A DNA stretch of 64,000 bases from Tardiphaga robiniae (GCF_001618955.1 NZ_LVYV01000001.1:186001-250000), one strand, 5' to 3'. Counted from the stretch's first letter, positions 35,224-44,061 are shown. The notes: generated by a model from the letters alone, not told the origin. Translations and numbers: made by a program.

Positions 35224-35820
35224 TCAGGCCTTCGAAAAGAGTTCGTCGACATATTCCCAGTTCACGAGATGATCGACAAACGCCTTCAAGTAGTCGGGAC
35301 GACGGTTGCGGTAGTCGATGTAGTAGGAGTGCTCCCAGACGTCGACGCCGAGGATCGGCGTGGCGCCGTGCACAAGCGGGCTTTCGCCGTTCGCGGTCTT
35401 GGAGATTTCGAGCTTGCCGTTCTTGACCGAGAGCCAGGCCCAGCCGGAGCCGAACTGGCCGACGCCTGCAGCGGCGAAGTCGGTCTTGAACTTTTCGAGA
35501 CCGCCGAGATCCTCGGTGATCTTCTTCTCCAGGCGGCCGGGCAGCTTGTCGCCACCGCCGTTCGGCTTCATCCAGTTCCAGAAGTGGAGGTGGTTGTAGT
35601 GCTGGCCGGCATTGTTGAAGAGCGCGGCATTCTTGCCGAACGAGCCCTTCACGATTTCTTCAAGCGATTTGCCTTCGAATTCGGTGCCCTTCAGCAGGTT
35701 GTTGCCGTTGGTCACGTAAGCCTGATGGTGCTTATCGTGATGGAATTCCAGCGTTTCCTTCGACATATGCGGCGCGAGCGCGTCATAGGCGTAAGGCAGG
35801 TTGGGAAGCGTGAAGGTCAT
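35224..35820 (-). CDS. sodB: Iron/manganese superoxide dismutase
   Basis: A 198-residue SOD. Metal ligands are His27 (ETLEFHHDKHH), His in GQHYNHLHFWNW near 79, and Asp-x-x-x-His in LGVDVWEHSYYIDYRNRRPDYL near 158-162. Length and the residues around the active site (GSGWAWL) resemble the cytosolic iron enzymes of rhizobia, though metal choice is not certain from sequence. It converts superoxide to oxygen and hydrogen peroxide. Single gene with its own hairpin terminator. Confidence 0.93.
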   Translation of the reverse strand: MTFTLPNLPYAYDALAPHMSKETLEFHHDKHHQAYVTNGNNLLKGTEFEGKSLEEIVKGSFGKNAALFNNAGQHYNHLHFWNWMKPNGGGDKLPGRLEKKITEDLGGLEKFKTDFAAAGVGQFGSGWAWLSVKNGKLEISKTANGESPLVHGATPILGVDVWEHSYYIDYRNRRPDYLKAFVDHLVNWEYVDELFSKA

Positions 35821-35925
35821 GGGTCCAGATCCGCAATAATGGGAGAGTTGGCTTAACGGGAACCCTTATAGAAGGTTCCGTCCGGCTCCGACACTCCCAT
35901 CTTTGCGAACCCGATCGCTTCGCGA

Positions 35926-37167
35926 TCAGGCCGCACTCGGCATTGCGGTAGGGACGGCATCGCGCCGCACCGGAGGCTTCACATTCATCAGCATCTGGAA
36001 ACATCCCGCGATCAGCCCGATCACGACGGCGAATTGCCAGGCGCGATCGTAATTGCCGAGATGAGAGAAGATCATGCCACCGCCCCAGGCGCCGAGGAAA
36101 GATCCCGCCTGATGGCTGAGGAAAGCGATGCCGGTGAGTGTCGCCATAAAGCGCAACCCGAACAGTTGCGCGACGAGGCCGTTCACCAGCGGCACCACGC
36201 CAAGCCACAGCGATCCCAGCACGGCCGCGAAAATCATGGTCGTGGTCGGGGTTGCCGGAAAATAGAAATAAGTGGCGAGCGCCAGCGAGCGGACGATGTA
36301 AATTCCGCCGAGCAAAATCTGCTTCGGATAACGGCCACCGAGCCAGCCAAAGGCGTAGGAGCCGAATACGTTGAACAGGCCAACCAGCGCCAGCGCCGTC
36401 GCGCCGAGCGATGCATCGAGGCCGCAGATCGCCAGATAGTTCGGCAGATGCGTCGTGATGAAGACGAGCTGCAGACCGCAGACGAAGAACGACAGCGCCA
36501 ATACGATATAGCCGGAATGGCCGAGGGCGGATTGAACCACTTCGCTCAACGATTGCTCCGGCTCATCCGCCGATGCGTGCTCGATCTTGTCGGACTGGCC
36601 GGCAAATAATGCGGCAGGGACCATCACAGCAGCCAGACCTAGGAAGCCGATCAGTGCGACCTGCCAACCGGCTGTCGAGATCAACGTCTGCGCCAGCGGC
36701 GAGGCAATGACGAGGCCCAGCGAACCGGCGGCCGACACAGCACCCATGGTGACACTGCGCTTGGCAGCGGACACACTGCGCGAGGCCACAGTCATGGTCA
36801 TGCTCGATGCCGTACAGGACAGCGCGAGGCCGACACACAGGCCGGCGCCCAAGGTGAAAACTAGCGGCGTGGTCGCGACCATCATAAAGACGAGGCCGGC
36901 TGCATAAATCAAAACGCCGATGATCATCACATGACGGGTGCCGAAACGATCGGCGATAGCACCGATGAAGGGCTGCGAGATGCCCCAGATCACGTTCTGC
37001 AAAGCGGTGGCCAGGGAGAAATCGGCCGTGGTGATGGCGGTGTCGCGCAGAATCGAGGGTTGAAACAGGCCGAAGCTCTGGCGCATGCCCATGGCCAGGC
37101 TGAGCAGCGTCGCCGCGCCGGCCAAAATCGCCCAGCGCTGGTATTTGGAGAGCTCCGCCTCAGTCAT
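35926..37167 (-). CDS. MFS transporter, 12-helix
   Basis: A 413-residue major facilitator protein with twelve hydrophobic segments and a central charged loop (about residues 195-215, rich in Glu/Asp/Ser). The helix 2-3 loop carries the MFS signature as GAIADRFGTRHVMIIG, and the start AGAATLLSLAMGMRQSFGLFQPSI resembles the oxalate/formate and monocarboxylate-like MFS groups. The substrate is unknown. A 13-base palindrome lies 22 bases before the start codon, suggesting local regulation. It is divergent from a GNAT gene. Confidence 0.85.
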   Translation of the reverse strand: MTEAELSKYQRWAILAGAATLLSLAMGMRQSFGLFQPSILRDTAITTADFSLATALQNVIWGISQPFIGAIADRFGTRHVMIIGVLIYAAGLVFMMVATTPLVFTLGAGLCVGLALSCTASSMTMTVASRSVSAAKRSVTMGAVSAAGSLGLVIASPLAQTLISTAGWQVALIGFLGLAAVMVPAALFAGQSDKIEHASADEPEQSLSEVVQSALGHSGYIVLALSFFVCGLQLVFITTHLPNYLAICGLDASLGATALALVGLFNVFGSYAFGWLGGRYPKQILLGGIYIVRSLALATYFYFPATPTTTMIFAAVLGSLWLGVVPLVNGLVAQLFGLRFMATLTGIAFLSHQAGSFLGAWGGGMIFSHLGNYDRAWQFAVVIGLIAGCFQMLMNVKPPVRRDAVPTAMPSAA

Positions 37168-37188
37168 TCCAACGTTTCCTTGATCCCT

Positions 37189-37201
37189 AGAATATTATTC
37201 T
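37189..37201. promoter_or_regulatory. Palindrome before the MFS gene, candidate operator
   Basis: AGAATATTATTCT is a perfect palindrome (6-1-6) in the 116-base divergent space between the MFS gene and the GNAT gene. It sits where a minus-strand -10 or operator could lie. No regulator gene adjoins, so the binding protein is unknown. Confidence 0.45.
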
Positions 37202-37283
37202 CAGATAAGCACTGGATTCGACAGGTTTACTACCCTCGGACCGACCTATAAGGGCTGCACAAAGCGCAGAGGTGGCGACCGAA

Positions 37284-37808
37284 ATGAGCATCGAAATCGA
37301 AATCGTGACCGGCGATGCCTCATGGCCGAGCGTCAAGCCGCTGTTCGACCTCGCATGGCCGCGGGAGGTAGTCGAAAAGCTGTCCTGGGGGCACGTGGTT
37401 TTCGCCAACCCCGAATTGCGGGTGATCGTGGAGGACGACGGACAACCGGTCTGCCATGTCGGCCTGTATCGGCGTGAAGGCATGTGGAAAGGCCGCAAGA
37501 CGCGGATTGGCGGCATCGGCGGCGTGGTAACACACCCGGACTATCGCCGGCGTGGTCTGGCCAGTGTGGCCCTGACCGCAGCATTGCATACGCTAAAAGA
37601 CGAACGCGCCACCGATTTTGCGCTGCTGTTCTGCGAACCGCACAATGTGGATTTTTACACGCGCCGCAACTGGAAGCCGTTCATCGGCGAAGTCTTTGCC
37701 GAACAGCACGGCGAACGTATGCGCTTTGATGCCATGACGCCACTGGTCTCCTACCTGAAGCGCGCACCGCATGAAGGAGAGATGGATCTCTGCGGATTGC
37801 CATGGTGA
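37284..37808 (+). CDS. GNAT N-acetyltransferase
   Basis: A 174-residue protein from ATG 37284 (a GTG at 37272 is possible; AGAGG at 37268-37272 suits the ATG). The acetyl-CoA motif reads IGGVVTHPDYRRRGLASVAL (about 75-94), and the C-terminal half has F-Y-T-R-R-N-W-K-P. The build (early strand LRVIVEDDGQPVCHVGLYRR and short C-terminal tail DLCGLPW) recalls the AAC(2')-like GNAT group, but substrate prediction from this alone would be unsafe. Divergent from the MFS gene. Confidence 0.8.
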   Translation: MSIEIEIVTGDASWPSVKPLFDLAWPREVVEKLSWGHVVFANPELRVIVEDDGQPVCHVGLYRREGMWKGRKTRIGGIGGVVTHPDYRRRGLASVALTAALHTLKDERATDFALLFCEPHNVDFYTRRNWKPFIGEVFAEQHGERMRFDAMTPLVSYLKRAPHEGEMDLCGLPW

Positions 37809-37952
37809 CCTGTGGCCGGTCTGCTTGAGCGAACTGCGTCAAATTGAATCGATCATGATCATTTGAGACGCTGGCAATCTCAAACGCGTCGCCGCGGCAT
37901 TGCACAAATCCCATTTCTTGTTATGCAGACCGCCTGATCCGAGGAGACACGC

Positions 37953-38396
37953 ATGGCCGCCAGATTCACTGTTATGATCGCATTGCTGGGTGCAGTGTTC
38001 GCAGGCTCCGCTGCGCAAGCCCAATCGGGCGGCGAAGCAACGGGTGTCTGGCAGACCCAGGCCGGCGATGCACAGGTGCGGGTCAGCAAATGCGGCACCA
38101 TCCTGTGCGGCACCGTCGTCTCGCTGCGCGACAAGATCGATCCGCAGACCGGCAAGCCGCCGATCGACGACAAGAATCCCGATCCCGCGCTGGCCAAGCG
38201 CTCGATGATCGGTGTTCACCTGTTCTACGATATGCGCCCTACCGGATCGAACACGTGGTCCGGCCGGATCTACAATGCCGATGACGGGAAGATCTATACC
38301 AGCAACGTCGCACTGGTCGGCCCCAACACGCTGAAGGTCGAAGGCTGCGTCGGCGCATTCTGCGGTGGCGAGAACTGGACCCGCGTCGGCCGATAA
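37953..38396 (+). CDS. DUF2147 secreted protein
   Basis: A 147-residue protein with a signal peptide (ARFTVMIALLGAVFAGSAAQA) followed by the DUF2147 fold: GVWQTQAGDAQVRVSKCGTILCGTVVSL, D-x-x-N-P-D-P-A-L, W-S-G-R-I-Y-N-A-D-D-G-K-I-Y, and the C-terminal L-K-V-E-G-C-V-G-A-F-C-G-G...W-T-R. Four Cys in the mature protein may form two disulfides. Periplasmic beta-barrel-like domain, function not known. GAGGAG at 37941-37946 gives a good ribosome-binding site. Confidence 0.88.
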   Translation: MAARFTVMIALLGAVFAGSAAQAQSGGEATGVWQTQAGDAQVRVSKCGTILCGTVVSLRDKIDPQTGKPPIDDKNPDPALAKRSMIGVHLFYDMRPTGSNTWSGRIYNADDGKIYTSNVALVGPNTLKVEGCVGAFCGGENWTRVGR

Positions 38397-38411
38397 TTCA
38401 GTTCGCTTCTC

Positions 38412-39563
38412 TCAGACTGACATGGCCTTCAACGCGGTGGCCGCCGAGGCATAGCCGCCGCGCGCGCCATCGATGAAATGTACGTGATCGCTGCGGATGG
38501 CTGACGGTGTGAAACACGTCATCATCGCCGCATCCTGCCGGTGCAGACCATAGCGCACCGTTCCTTCCGAAGCTGCCGCAACAAGACGCTGCTCCAGCGC
38601 GCGTTCAAGATCGGGCGTGCAATCCAGGATCATGCGCAGGCTGTCGTCATACTTGCGGAAATCCGAGTTCTCGACCAGCTGCTGCACATAGGTCTTGGGC
38701 ACGAAGCCGCCAATGCTGATGCCAAAGCGCATCAACACAAAAACGAACAGCGTTCGCGTCGTCACCCAAAGACGAAAGCGCGACAGCGATTTCGCGCCGC
38801 GGCCGGCTCGGATTTCGTAGCCGAGACCCGCGGGCGGCCACGTCATCGCGGGACCGCCTGCGGGTACGGGACGGCCCGCATTTGGACTGCGTTCGACCAG
38901 CGCGATAATGTCTTCTATGACGCTACGAAATGCGGATGTGTCGGCGCCCGCTGCAGCCGTCACCAGCACCGACAGGATCAAGCCGTGTGTCGATGGAATT
39001 TCCTCGAAGCGACATGAGAGCCCGGAGAGATCGGGATAGGTTCCGACAGATGCGGGCGCCACGGTGAACTCACCGCGCTTCATCGCGGCCTCCGCCCAGC
39101 CTAATCCGCCACCGGAAAACATCGCATAGGACACGTTCTTCGACGGACCGAAGCGGGCCACGCGCACGTCCAGCCCCTGCGCACGGATGTCCTTGATCGG
39201 GACCAGGGCCACGCGCATCACGAGATCGAGATCGTGCTTCACCCAGGTTGCCGTCGCCGCCAATGCCCCGCTGGCGCGATCGAGGTCGTCCGGCGAGACT
39301 GCGAAGCTCGCGCCATCGCCGCCGAACACGAAGGGGAATTCGCGGCCGTCCAACGCGTTGGTCACGGCAGCAATGACGGCGGCGCCGGCCATGTTGACGG
39401 CTTTGTAGCGCTGTTCGGCGATGGCCTTGGTGGATTCGACGATATCGGCGACGCCGACGATCCAGTCATCCGGCAGCGGCTTGTACAATGCCGGGTCCAT
39501 CACCCGGTCGAAACCGTAAAATATTGAAATGCCGTCGTAAAACGCGCTGACGCCGGTCGTCAT
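38412..39563 (-). CDS. DUF3095 protein (nucleotide-cyclase-like)
   Basis: A 383-residue protein from ATG 39563 (MTTGVSAFYDGIS). Conserved DUF3095 segments: KPLPDDWIVGVADIVESTKAI (residues about 30-50), N-x-A-G-A-A-V-I-A-A-V-x-N-A-L, REFPFVFGGDGASFAV, RVALVPIKDIRAQG and VSYAMFSGGGLGWAE. The D-I-V-x-S-T and G-G-D-G patterns resemble the metal-binding and turn positions of class III nucleotide cyclases or GGDEF folds, so a nucleotide-cyclase ancestry is likely. No experimental function is known to me. It is convergent with the DUF2147 gene. Confidence 0.85.
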   Translation of the reverse strand: MTTGVSAFYDGISIFYGFDRVMDPALYKPLPDDWIVGVADIVESTKAIAEQRYKAVNMAGAAVIAAVTNALDGREFPFVFGGDGASFAVSPDDLDRASGALAATATWVKHDLDLVMRVALVPIKDIRAQGLDVRVARFGPSKNVSYAMFSGGGLGWAEAAMKRGEFTVAPASVGTYPDLSGLSCRFEEIPSTHGLILSVLVTAAAGADTSAFRSVIEDIIALVERSPNAGRPVPAGGPAMTWPPAGLGYEIRAGRGAKSLSRFRLWVTTRTLFVFVLMRFGISIGGFVPKTYVQQLVENSDFRKYDDSLRMILDCTPDLERALEQRLVAAASEGTVRYGLHRQDAAMMTCFTPSAIRSDHVHFIDGARGGYASAATALKAMSV

Positions 39564-39655
39564 GATGCGAAAATGATCCTGCGGCAACGTTGCGTCAACC
39601 CAATGACGCTCCTGAGGCAGAACTCATAGCACGCAATTTCGACGGACGTGCGATA

Positions 39656-40960
39656 TCAGCAATCCAAAGTCGTCTGCCGCTCCCATTCGGTGAGCTGACG
39701 GCAGTGCTCATTCCAGTCGCTATGTTTGAGCTTGAGATACGATCCGACCACGACCTCGCCGAGTTGATCCTTCAACACCTCGGATGCTTCGAGCGCCCGC
39801 AATGCATCGAGCAGGTTCAGCGGCAACTGCTTTGCCTTCGGCGCCTTCGCGCCTTCCGTATACATATTGATGTCGAGGCGCGGGCCGGGATCGCGGCTGT
39901 TGGCCATGCCGTCGAGACCAGCGGCGAGCAAGGTCGCCGGCAGCAGATAGGGATTCACCGCACCATCGGGCAAACGGAATTCAAAACGGCCAGCATCGGG
40001 AATGCGGATCATATGCGTGCGGTTGTTGCCGCCGTAGGTCACCGTATTCGGCGACCACGTCGCGCCGGAGAGCGTGCGCGGCGCATTGATGCGCTTGTAG
40101 GAGTTCACCGTGGGATTGGTAATAGCACAGACCGCTTCCGCCGAATGCACGAGTCCGCCGATGAAGTGATAGGCTGTCTTCGACAGACCGAGTTCACCGG
40201 CCTCATCTTCAAATACGTTCGAGCCGTCCTTGGTCGACCATAGCGACGCATGGACGTGGCAGCCATTACCGGTGAGATTGGCAAACGGCTTCGGCATGAA
40301 GGTCGCCTTGAACCCGTGCTTCTCGGCAATCGACTTCACCATGAACTTGAAAAAAGCGTGGCGATCGGCGGTCTTCAGCGCGGTGTCGAACTCCCAGTTC
40401 ATCTCGAACTGGCCGTTGGCGTCTTCATGATCGTTTTGATACGGCTTCCAGCCGAGCGCAATCATCGCATCGCAGATCTCCGCGACGATCTCGTAGCGCC
40501 GCATCAGCGCCTGCTGGTCGTAACATGGCTTGGCCTGCTGATCGGCCGGATCAGAGATCGCGGTACCGTCCGGCGAGATCAGGAAGTACTCGCATTCCAC
40601 GCCGGTCTTGAGTTCGACGCCCTGCTCCGCGGCTTTTGCGATCAAACTTTTCAGCACCTGGCGCGGATTCTGCGCGACCGGCTTGCCGCCCATATAGAGA
40701 TCGCCGGTGACCCAGGCGACACCCGGCTTCCACGGCAGCAGCGTCAGTGTGTCCATATCCGGCATCACGAGCACATCGGGATCGGCCGGCGTCATGTCGA
40801 ACCAGGCGGCAAATCCCGCGAAACCCGCGCCGGATTTGGCGACGCTGTCCATCGCGGTCGCCGGCACCAGCTTGGCGCGCATACCGCCGAACAGATCGAC
40901 AAAGGCAACGAGGAAATATTTGAGGTCGTGCTGTTTGGCTAGTTCGGTCCAGGTCGTCAT
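39656..40960 (-). CDS. glnT: Type III glutamine synthetase-like ligase (GlnT/GmaS)
   Basis: A 434-residue ATP-dependent ligase; the ATG at 40960 has GGAG just upstream and gives the family N terminus (TTWTELAKQHDLKYFLVAFVD). It has the glutamine synthetase catalytic domain, e.g. GVECEYFLIS, N-G-C-H-V-H-A-S-L, and NPTVNSYKR. In rhizobia this gene, after glxBCD, is glnT; the close relative GmaS makes gamma-glutamylmethylamide from glutamate and methylamine. Sequence by eye cannot separate the two. It follows glxD with 55 bases between, so is probably the last gene of that operon. Confidence 0.88.
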   Translation of the reverse strand: MTTWTELAKQHDLKYFLVAFVDLFGGMRAKLVPATAMDSVAKSGAGFAGFAAWFDMTPADPDVLVMPDMDTLTLLPWKPGVAWVTGDLYMGGKPVAQNPRQVLKSLIAKAAEQGVELKTGVECEYFLISPDGTAISDPADQQAKPCYDQQALMRRYEIVAEICDAMIALGWKPYQNDHEDANGQFEMNWEFDTALKTADRHAFFKFMVKSIAEKHGFKATFMPKPFANLTGNGCHVHASLWSTKDGSNVFEDEAGELGLSKTAYHFIGGLVHSAEAVCAITNPTVNSYKRINAPRTLSGATWSPNTVTYGGNNRTHMIRIPDAGRFEFRLPDGAVNPYLLPATLLAAGLDGMANSRDPGPRLDINMYTEGAKAPKAKQLPLNLLDALRALEASEVLKDQLGEVVVGSYLKLKHSDWNEHCRQLTEWERQTTLDC

Positions 40961-41015
40961 TGACATCTCCGAAGGTAAACCAGCCATTCTGGTTCGTAAG
41001 AATTACGGCGGCCTG

Positions 41016-42347
41016 TTAGATATTGCTGCCGGGAATCCAGTTCGTTCCGGCGAGAGGGACTCTCGCCATGGCCGCCGACTCCATTGTCAGCGCCACCAGA
41101 TCTTCCGGTTCGAGATTGTGGACGTGGCTCTTGCCGCAGGCGCGCGCGATGGTCTGCGCTTCCAGCGTCATCACAGAGAGATAGTTTGCGAGCTTGCGGC
41201 CGGCGACCACGGGATCGAGCCGCGCGGCTAGCAAAGGATCCTGCGTGGTGATGCCGGCGGGATCGCGGCCTTCATGCCAGTCATCATAGGCACCGGCCGT
41301 GGTGCCGAGCTTCTGGTATTCGGCTTCCAATGCCGGATCGTTATCGCCCAACGCAATCAGCGCGGCCGTGCCGATCGCGACAGCATCGGCACCAAGCGCA
41401 AGACACTTGGCCACGTCGGCGCCATTGCGGATGCCGCCGGAGACGATGAGCTGTACCTTGCGATGCATGCCGAGATCCTGCAGCGCCTTCACGGCCGGCG
41501 GAATCGCGCACATGGTGGGCAGGCCGACATTCTCGATGAACACGTCCTGCGTCGCAGCCGTCCCGCCCTGCATGCCATCGAGCACGATGGCATCGGCGCC
41601 GGACTTCACCGCGAGTGCGATATCATAATACGGGCGAGAGGCACCGACCTTCACATAGATCGGAATCTGCCAGTCGGTGATCTCGCGCAATTCCTGGATC
41701 TTGATTTCGAGATCGTCGGGCCCGGTCCAGTCCGGATGTCGGCACGCCGAGCGCTGGTCGATACCGACGGGCAGACGTCGCATGCCGGCGACGCGCTCGG
41801 TAATCTTCTGGCCCAGCAGCATGCCGCCGCCGCCGGGCTTGGCGCCCTGCCCGACCACGACTTCAATTGCATCGGCCTTACGCAGGTCATCCGGGTTCAT
41901 GCCGTAACGCGACGGCAGCACCTGATAGACGAGCAGATCGGAATGACCACGCTCTTCCGGCGTCATGCCGCCATCGCCTGTGGTGGTGGATGTGCCGACC
42001 GCCGACGCGCCGCGACCGAGCGCTTCCTTGGCGGGGCCGGACAGCGCACCGAAGCTCATGCCAGCGATGGTGATCGGAATTTTCAGATGGATCGGCTTCT
42101 TCGCAAAGCGCGCGCCGATGACGACATCGGTGGCGCATTTCTCGCGATAGCCTTCCAGCGGATAGCGGCTGATCGAAGCACCGAGAAACAGCAAATCATC
42201 GAAATGCGGCAGCTTGCGCTTGGCGCCGGCGCCGCGGATGTCATAGATGCCGGTCGCGGCAGCACGACGGATTTCCGCGATCGCGGCATCATCGAAGGTC
42301 GCGGACTTGCGCGGCGGCGTATGGATCCAGCGGTCTTGCGCGCTCAT
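41016..42347 (-). CDS. glxD: FMN-binding glutamate synthase-like subunit (GlxD/MgsC)
   Basis: A 443-residue protein equivalent to the FMN and [3Fe-4S] domain of glutamate synthase: FDDLLFLGASISRYPLEGY near 50, ITIAGMSFGALSGPAKEALGRGA, the FMN-site segment V-G-Q-G-A-K-P-G-G-G-G-M-L-L-G and GGIRNGADVAKCLALGADAVAIG. With glxB and glxC it forms a three-part glutamate-synthase-like enzyme; in methylotrophs the same set (MgsABC) makes N-methylglutamate. Its ATG shares a base with the glxC stop (TGATG). Confidence 0.9.
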   Translation of the reverse strand: MSAQDRWIHTPPRKSATFDDAAIAEIRRAAATGIYDIRGAGAKRKLPHFDDLLFLGASISRYPLEGYREKCATDVVIGARFAKKPIHLKIPITIAGMSFGALSGPAKEALGRGASAVGTSTTTGDGGMTPEERGHSDLLVYQVLPSRYGMNPDDLRKADAIEVVVGQGAKPGGGGMLLGQKITERVAGMRRLPVGIDQRSACRHPDWTGPDDLEIKIQELREITDWQIPIYVKVGASRPYYDIALAVKSGADAIVLDGMQGGTAATQDVFIENVGLPTMCAIPPAVKALQDLGMHRKVQLIVSGGIRNGADVAKCLALGADAVAIGTAALIALGDNDPALEAEYQKLGTTAGAYDDWHEGRDPAGITTQDPLLAARLDPVVAGRKLANYLSVMTLEAQTIARACGKSHVHNLEPEDLVALTMESAAMARVPLAGTNWIPGSNI

Positions 42348-43033
42348 CAGTATGATCCGACGTTATCGATGTGGAAGTGATAGAGCTTGCGCGCCGAGCC
42401 ATAGCGCTTGAACTCGTCGGGGCTGACGCCTTCGACGCCCGCGTCATCCAGCAGCTTCTTCAGCTCAACCTTGTGTTCGTCCTTGAGCGGCTTCTCGACG
42501 CAATCGGCCCCTAAGCTCGCCACCGTTCCGCGCACGAACAGCTGCGCCTCGTAGATGGAATCGCCGAGCGCCTCGCCGGCATCACCGAGCACGACGAGCT
42601 TGCCGGCCTGCGCCATGAAGGCCGACAGATGGCCGACCGAGCCTTTCACGACGATGTCGATACCCTTCATCGAGATGCCGCAACGCGCGGACGCATTGCC
42701 GTCGATCACCAGCAGGCCGCCATTGCCGCTGGCGCCGGCTGCCTGCGAGGCATCGCCGGTGACATGCACGCGGCCCGACATCATGTTTTCGGCGATGCCC
42801 TGCCCGGCATTGCCGCGCACGGTGACGCGCGCCTGCTTGTTCATGCCGGCGCAGTAATAACCGACGTGACCGTCGATCTCGATCTCGACGGGAAAGTCGA
42901 GACCCACGGCGATATTATGCTGGCCGCGCGGATTGCTGACGGTCCAGTGCGTCGCGTTGGTGTTATCAGTCAGCGCATGCAGCGCGCTGTTGAGTTCGCG
43001 CAGCGGCGAGGACGCAAGATCGACCGAAGGCAT
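42347..43033 (-). CDS. glxC: Glutamate synthase alpha-like GXGXG-domain subunit (GlxC/MgsB)
   Basis: A 228-residue protein made of the right-handed beta-helix GXGXG domain: repeated G-x-x-G turns such as VRGNAGQGIAENMMSGRVHVTGDASQAAGASGNGG and KGSVGHLSAFMAQAGKLVVLGDAGEALGDSIYEA. The start at 43033 overlaps the glxB stop by one base (TGATG). It joins the amidotransferase and FMN subunits in the complex. The C-terminal 45 residues are an extension beyond the helix. Confidence 0.9.
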   Translation of the reverse strand: MPSVDLASSPLRELNSALHALTDNTNATHWTVSNPRGQHNIAVGLDFPVEIEIDGHVGYYCAGMNKQARVTVRGNAGQGIAENMMSGRVHVTGDASQAAGASGNGGLLVIDGNASARCGISMKGIDIVVKGSVGHLSAFMAQAGKLVVLGDAGEALGDSIYEAQLFVRGTVASLGADCVEKPLKDEHKVELKKLLDDAGVEGVSPDEFKRYGSARKLYHFHIDNVGSY

Positions 43034-43926
43034 CAGTGCCGCTCCCACAGATAGACGCGGGCCGGCGCAGGCTCCCAGACTTTTGCCGCGTCGATGCCCG
43101 GCAGATCGACCAGCGCACGATATTCAGTGCCGAAGGCGACCCAGCGATCGGTCTCGGCCATCACAGCCGGCTTGCAGGCGATGGGATCACGCAGCACACC
43201 GAATCCGGTCTCGGTACCGATAACGAATGTATAGAAGCCATCCAGCGCGGAGAGCGAAGAGGTCATCGCATCCTGCAGCGATGCACCTGCCGCCATCTGC
43301 GAACTGATATAGCCGGCGGCGACTTCGGAATCGTTTTCCGTGCGGAACGTCATGCCCTGGCGGATCAGCTCGCGGCGCACGTCATTGTGGTTCGACAGCG
43401 AACCGTTATGCACCAGGCACTGATCGGTGCCTGTGGTGAAGGGATGCGCGCCATTGGTCGTCACGGCGGACTCGGTTGCCATGCGCGTATGACCGACGGC
43501 ATGGGTGCCGGTCATCGCGTTCAAGCCGAAACGCCTGGCGACATCGGCAGGCAGGCCGACTTCCTTGAACACGGCCATGCGCTTGCCGCGCGCGACCATA
43601 TCGACGTCTTTCATGCCGACGAGCGCAGACGCGACGGCAGCCTCGCGATCGGTGGGGATGCTGATGACGGCGTGGGTGTCGTGTACCTGATAGGAAATCG
43701 GCGCGCCGGCGAGTTTGCCCAGCGAAGCCATCAGTTCAGCGAAATCGAACGACGGCGCAGCGCGCAGCGTCAGCTTGATCTGGCCGTTATCTCCATCGCC
43801 ATAGACCGCGAAGCCTGCAGAGTCGGGACCGCGATCGCTCAGCGCTTCCAGCATGCCGGACAGCAGCCCGCCCAATTCGGGGGCCAGCTTTTGATCTTTC
43901 AGGAACAGACCTGCAATGCCGCACAT
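43033..43926 (-). CDS. glxB: Class II glutamine amidotransferase subunit (GlxB/MgsA)
   Basis: A 297-residue N-terminal-nucleophile amidotransferase. Cys2 (MCGIAGLF) is the nucleophile after Met removal; RGPDSAGF, GHTRMAT, N-G-S-L-S-N-H and EVAAGYI are the expected glutaminase segments. It hydrolyses glutamine and passes ammonia to the GlxCD partners. First gene of the glxB-glxC-glxD-glnT operon, divergent from an XRE-cupin regulator. No N-methylglutamate dehydrogenase genes are present here. Confidence 0.92.
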   Translation of the reverse strand: MCGIAGLFLKDQKLAPELGGLLSGMLEALSDRGPDSAGFAVYGDGDNGQIKLTLRAAPSFDFAELMASLGKLAGAPISYQVHDTHAVISIPTDREAAVASALVGMKDVDMVARGKRMAVFKEVGLPADVARRFGLNAMTGTHAVGHTRMATESAVTTNGAHPFTTGTDQCLVHNGSLSNHNDVRRELIRQGMTFRTENDSEVAAGYISSQMAAGASLQDAMTSSLSALDGFYTFVIGTETGFGVLRDPIACKPAVMAETDRWVAFGTEYRALVDLPGIDAAKVWEPAPARVYLWERH

Positions 43927-44003
43927 GAGGAACGTCTCACTCGTTGAATGCGCGTGGACCTTGCCCGAAACAAAACCGCCATGTCAACCATAGAGAAAAT
44001 AGT

Positions 44004-44018
44004 TTTCCTGACAGGAAA
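44004..44018. promoter_or_regulatory. Palindrome in the glxB/regulator divergent region, candidate operator
   Basis: TTTCCTGACAGGAAA is a perfect 7-1-7 palindrome. A half-site-like CGGGAAAT follows at 44031, repeating the CAGGAAAT half. It sits between glxB and the XRE-cupin gene, so is a natural target for that regulator. Confidence 0.55.
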
Positions 44019-44061
44019 TATCGCTATTGTCGGGAAATCATCGCACGCAGGAAACGCCACC

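Noticed and set aside
37189-37201. Irr/ICE-type iron box before the MFS gene
   Set aside because: The AGAA and TTCT halves are five bases apart, not three as in the Irr box, and the flanks do not match.
39656-43926. Complete N-methylglutamate pathway for methylamine use
   Set aside because: The dehydrogenase genes mgdABCD are not in the window; only the ligase and synthase-like genes are present.
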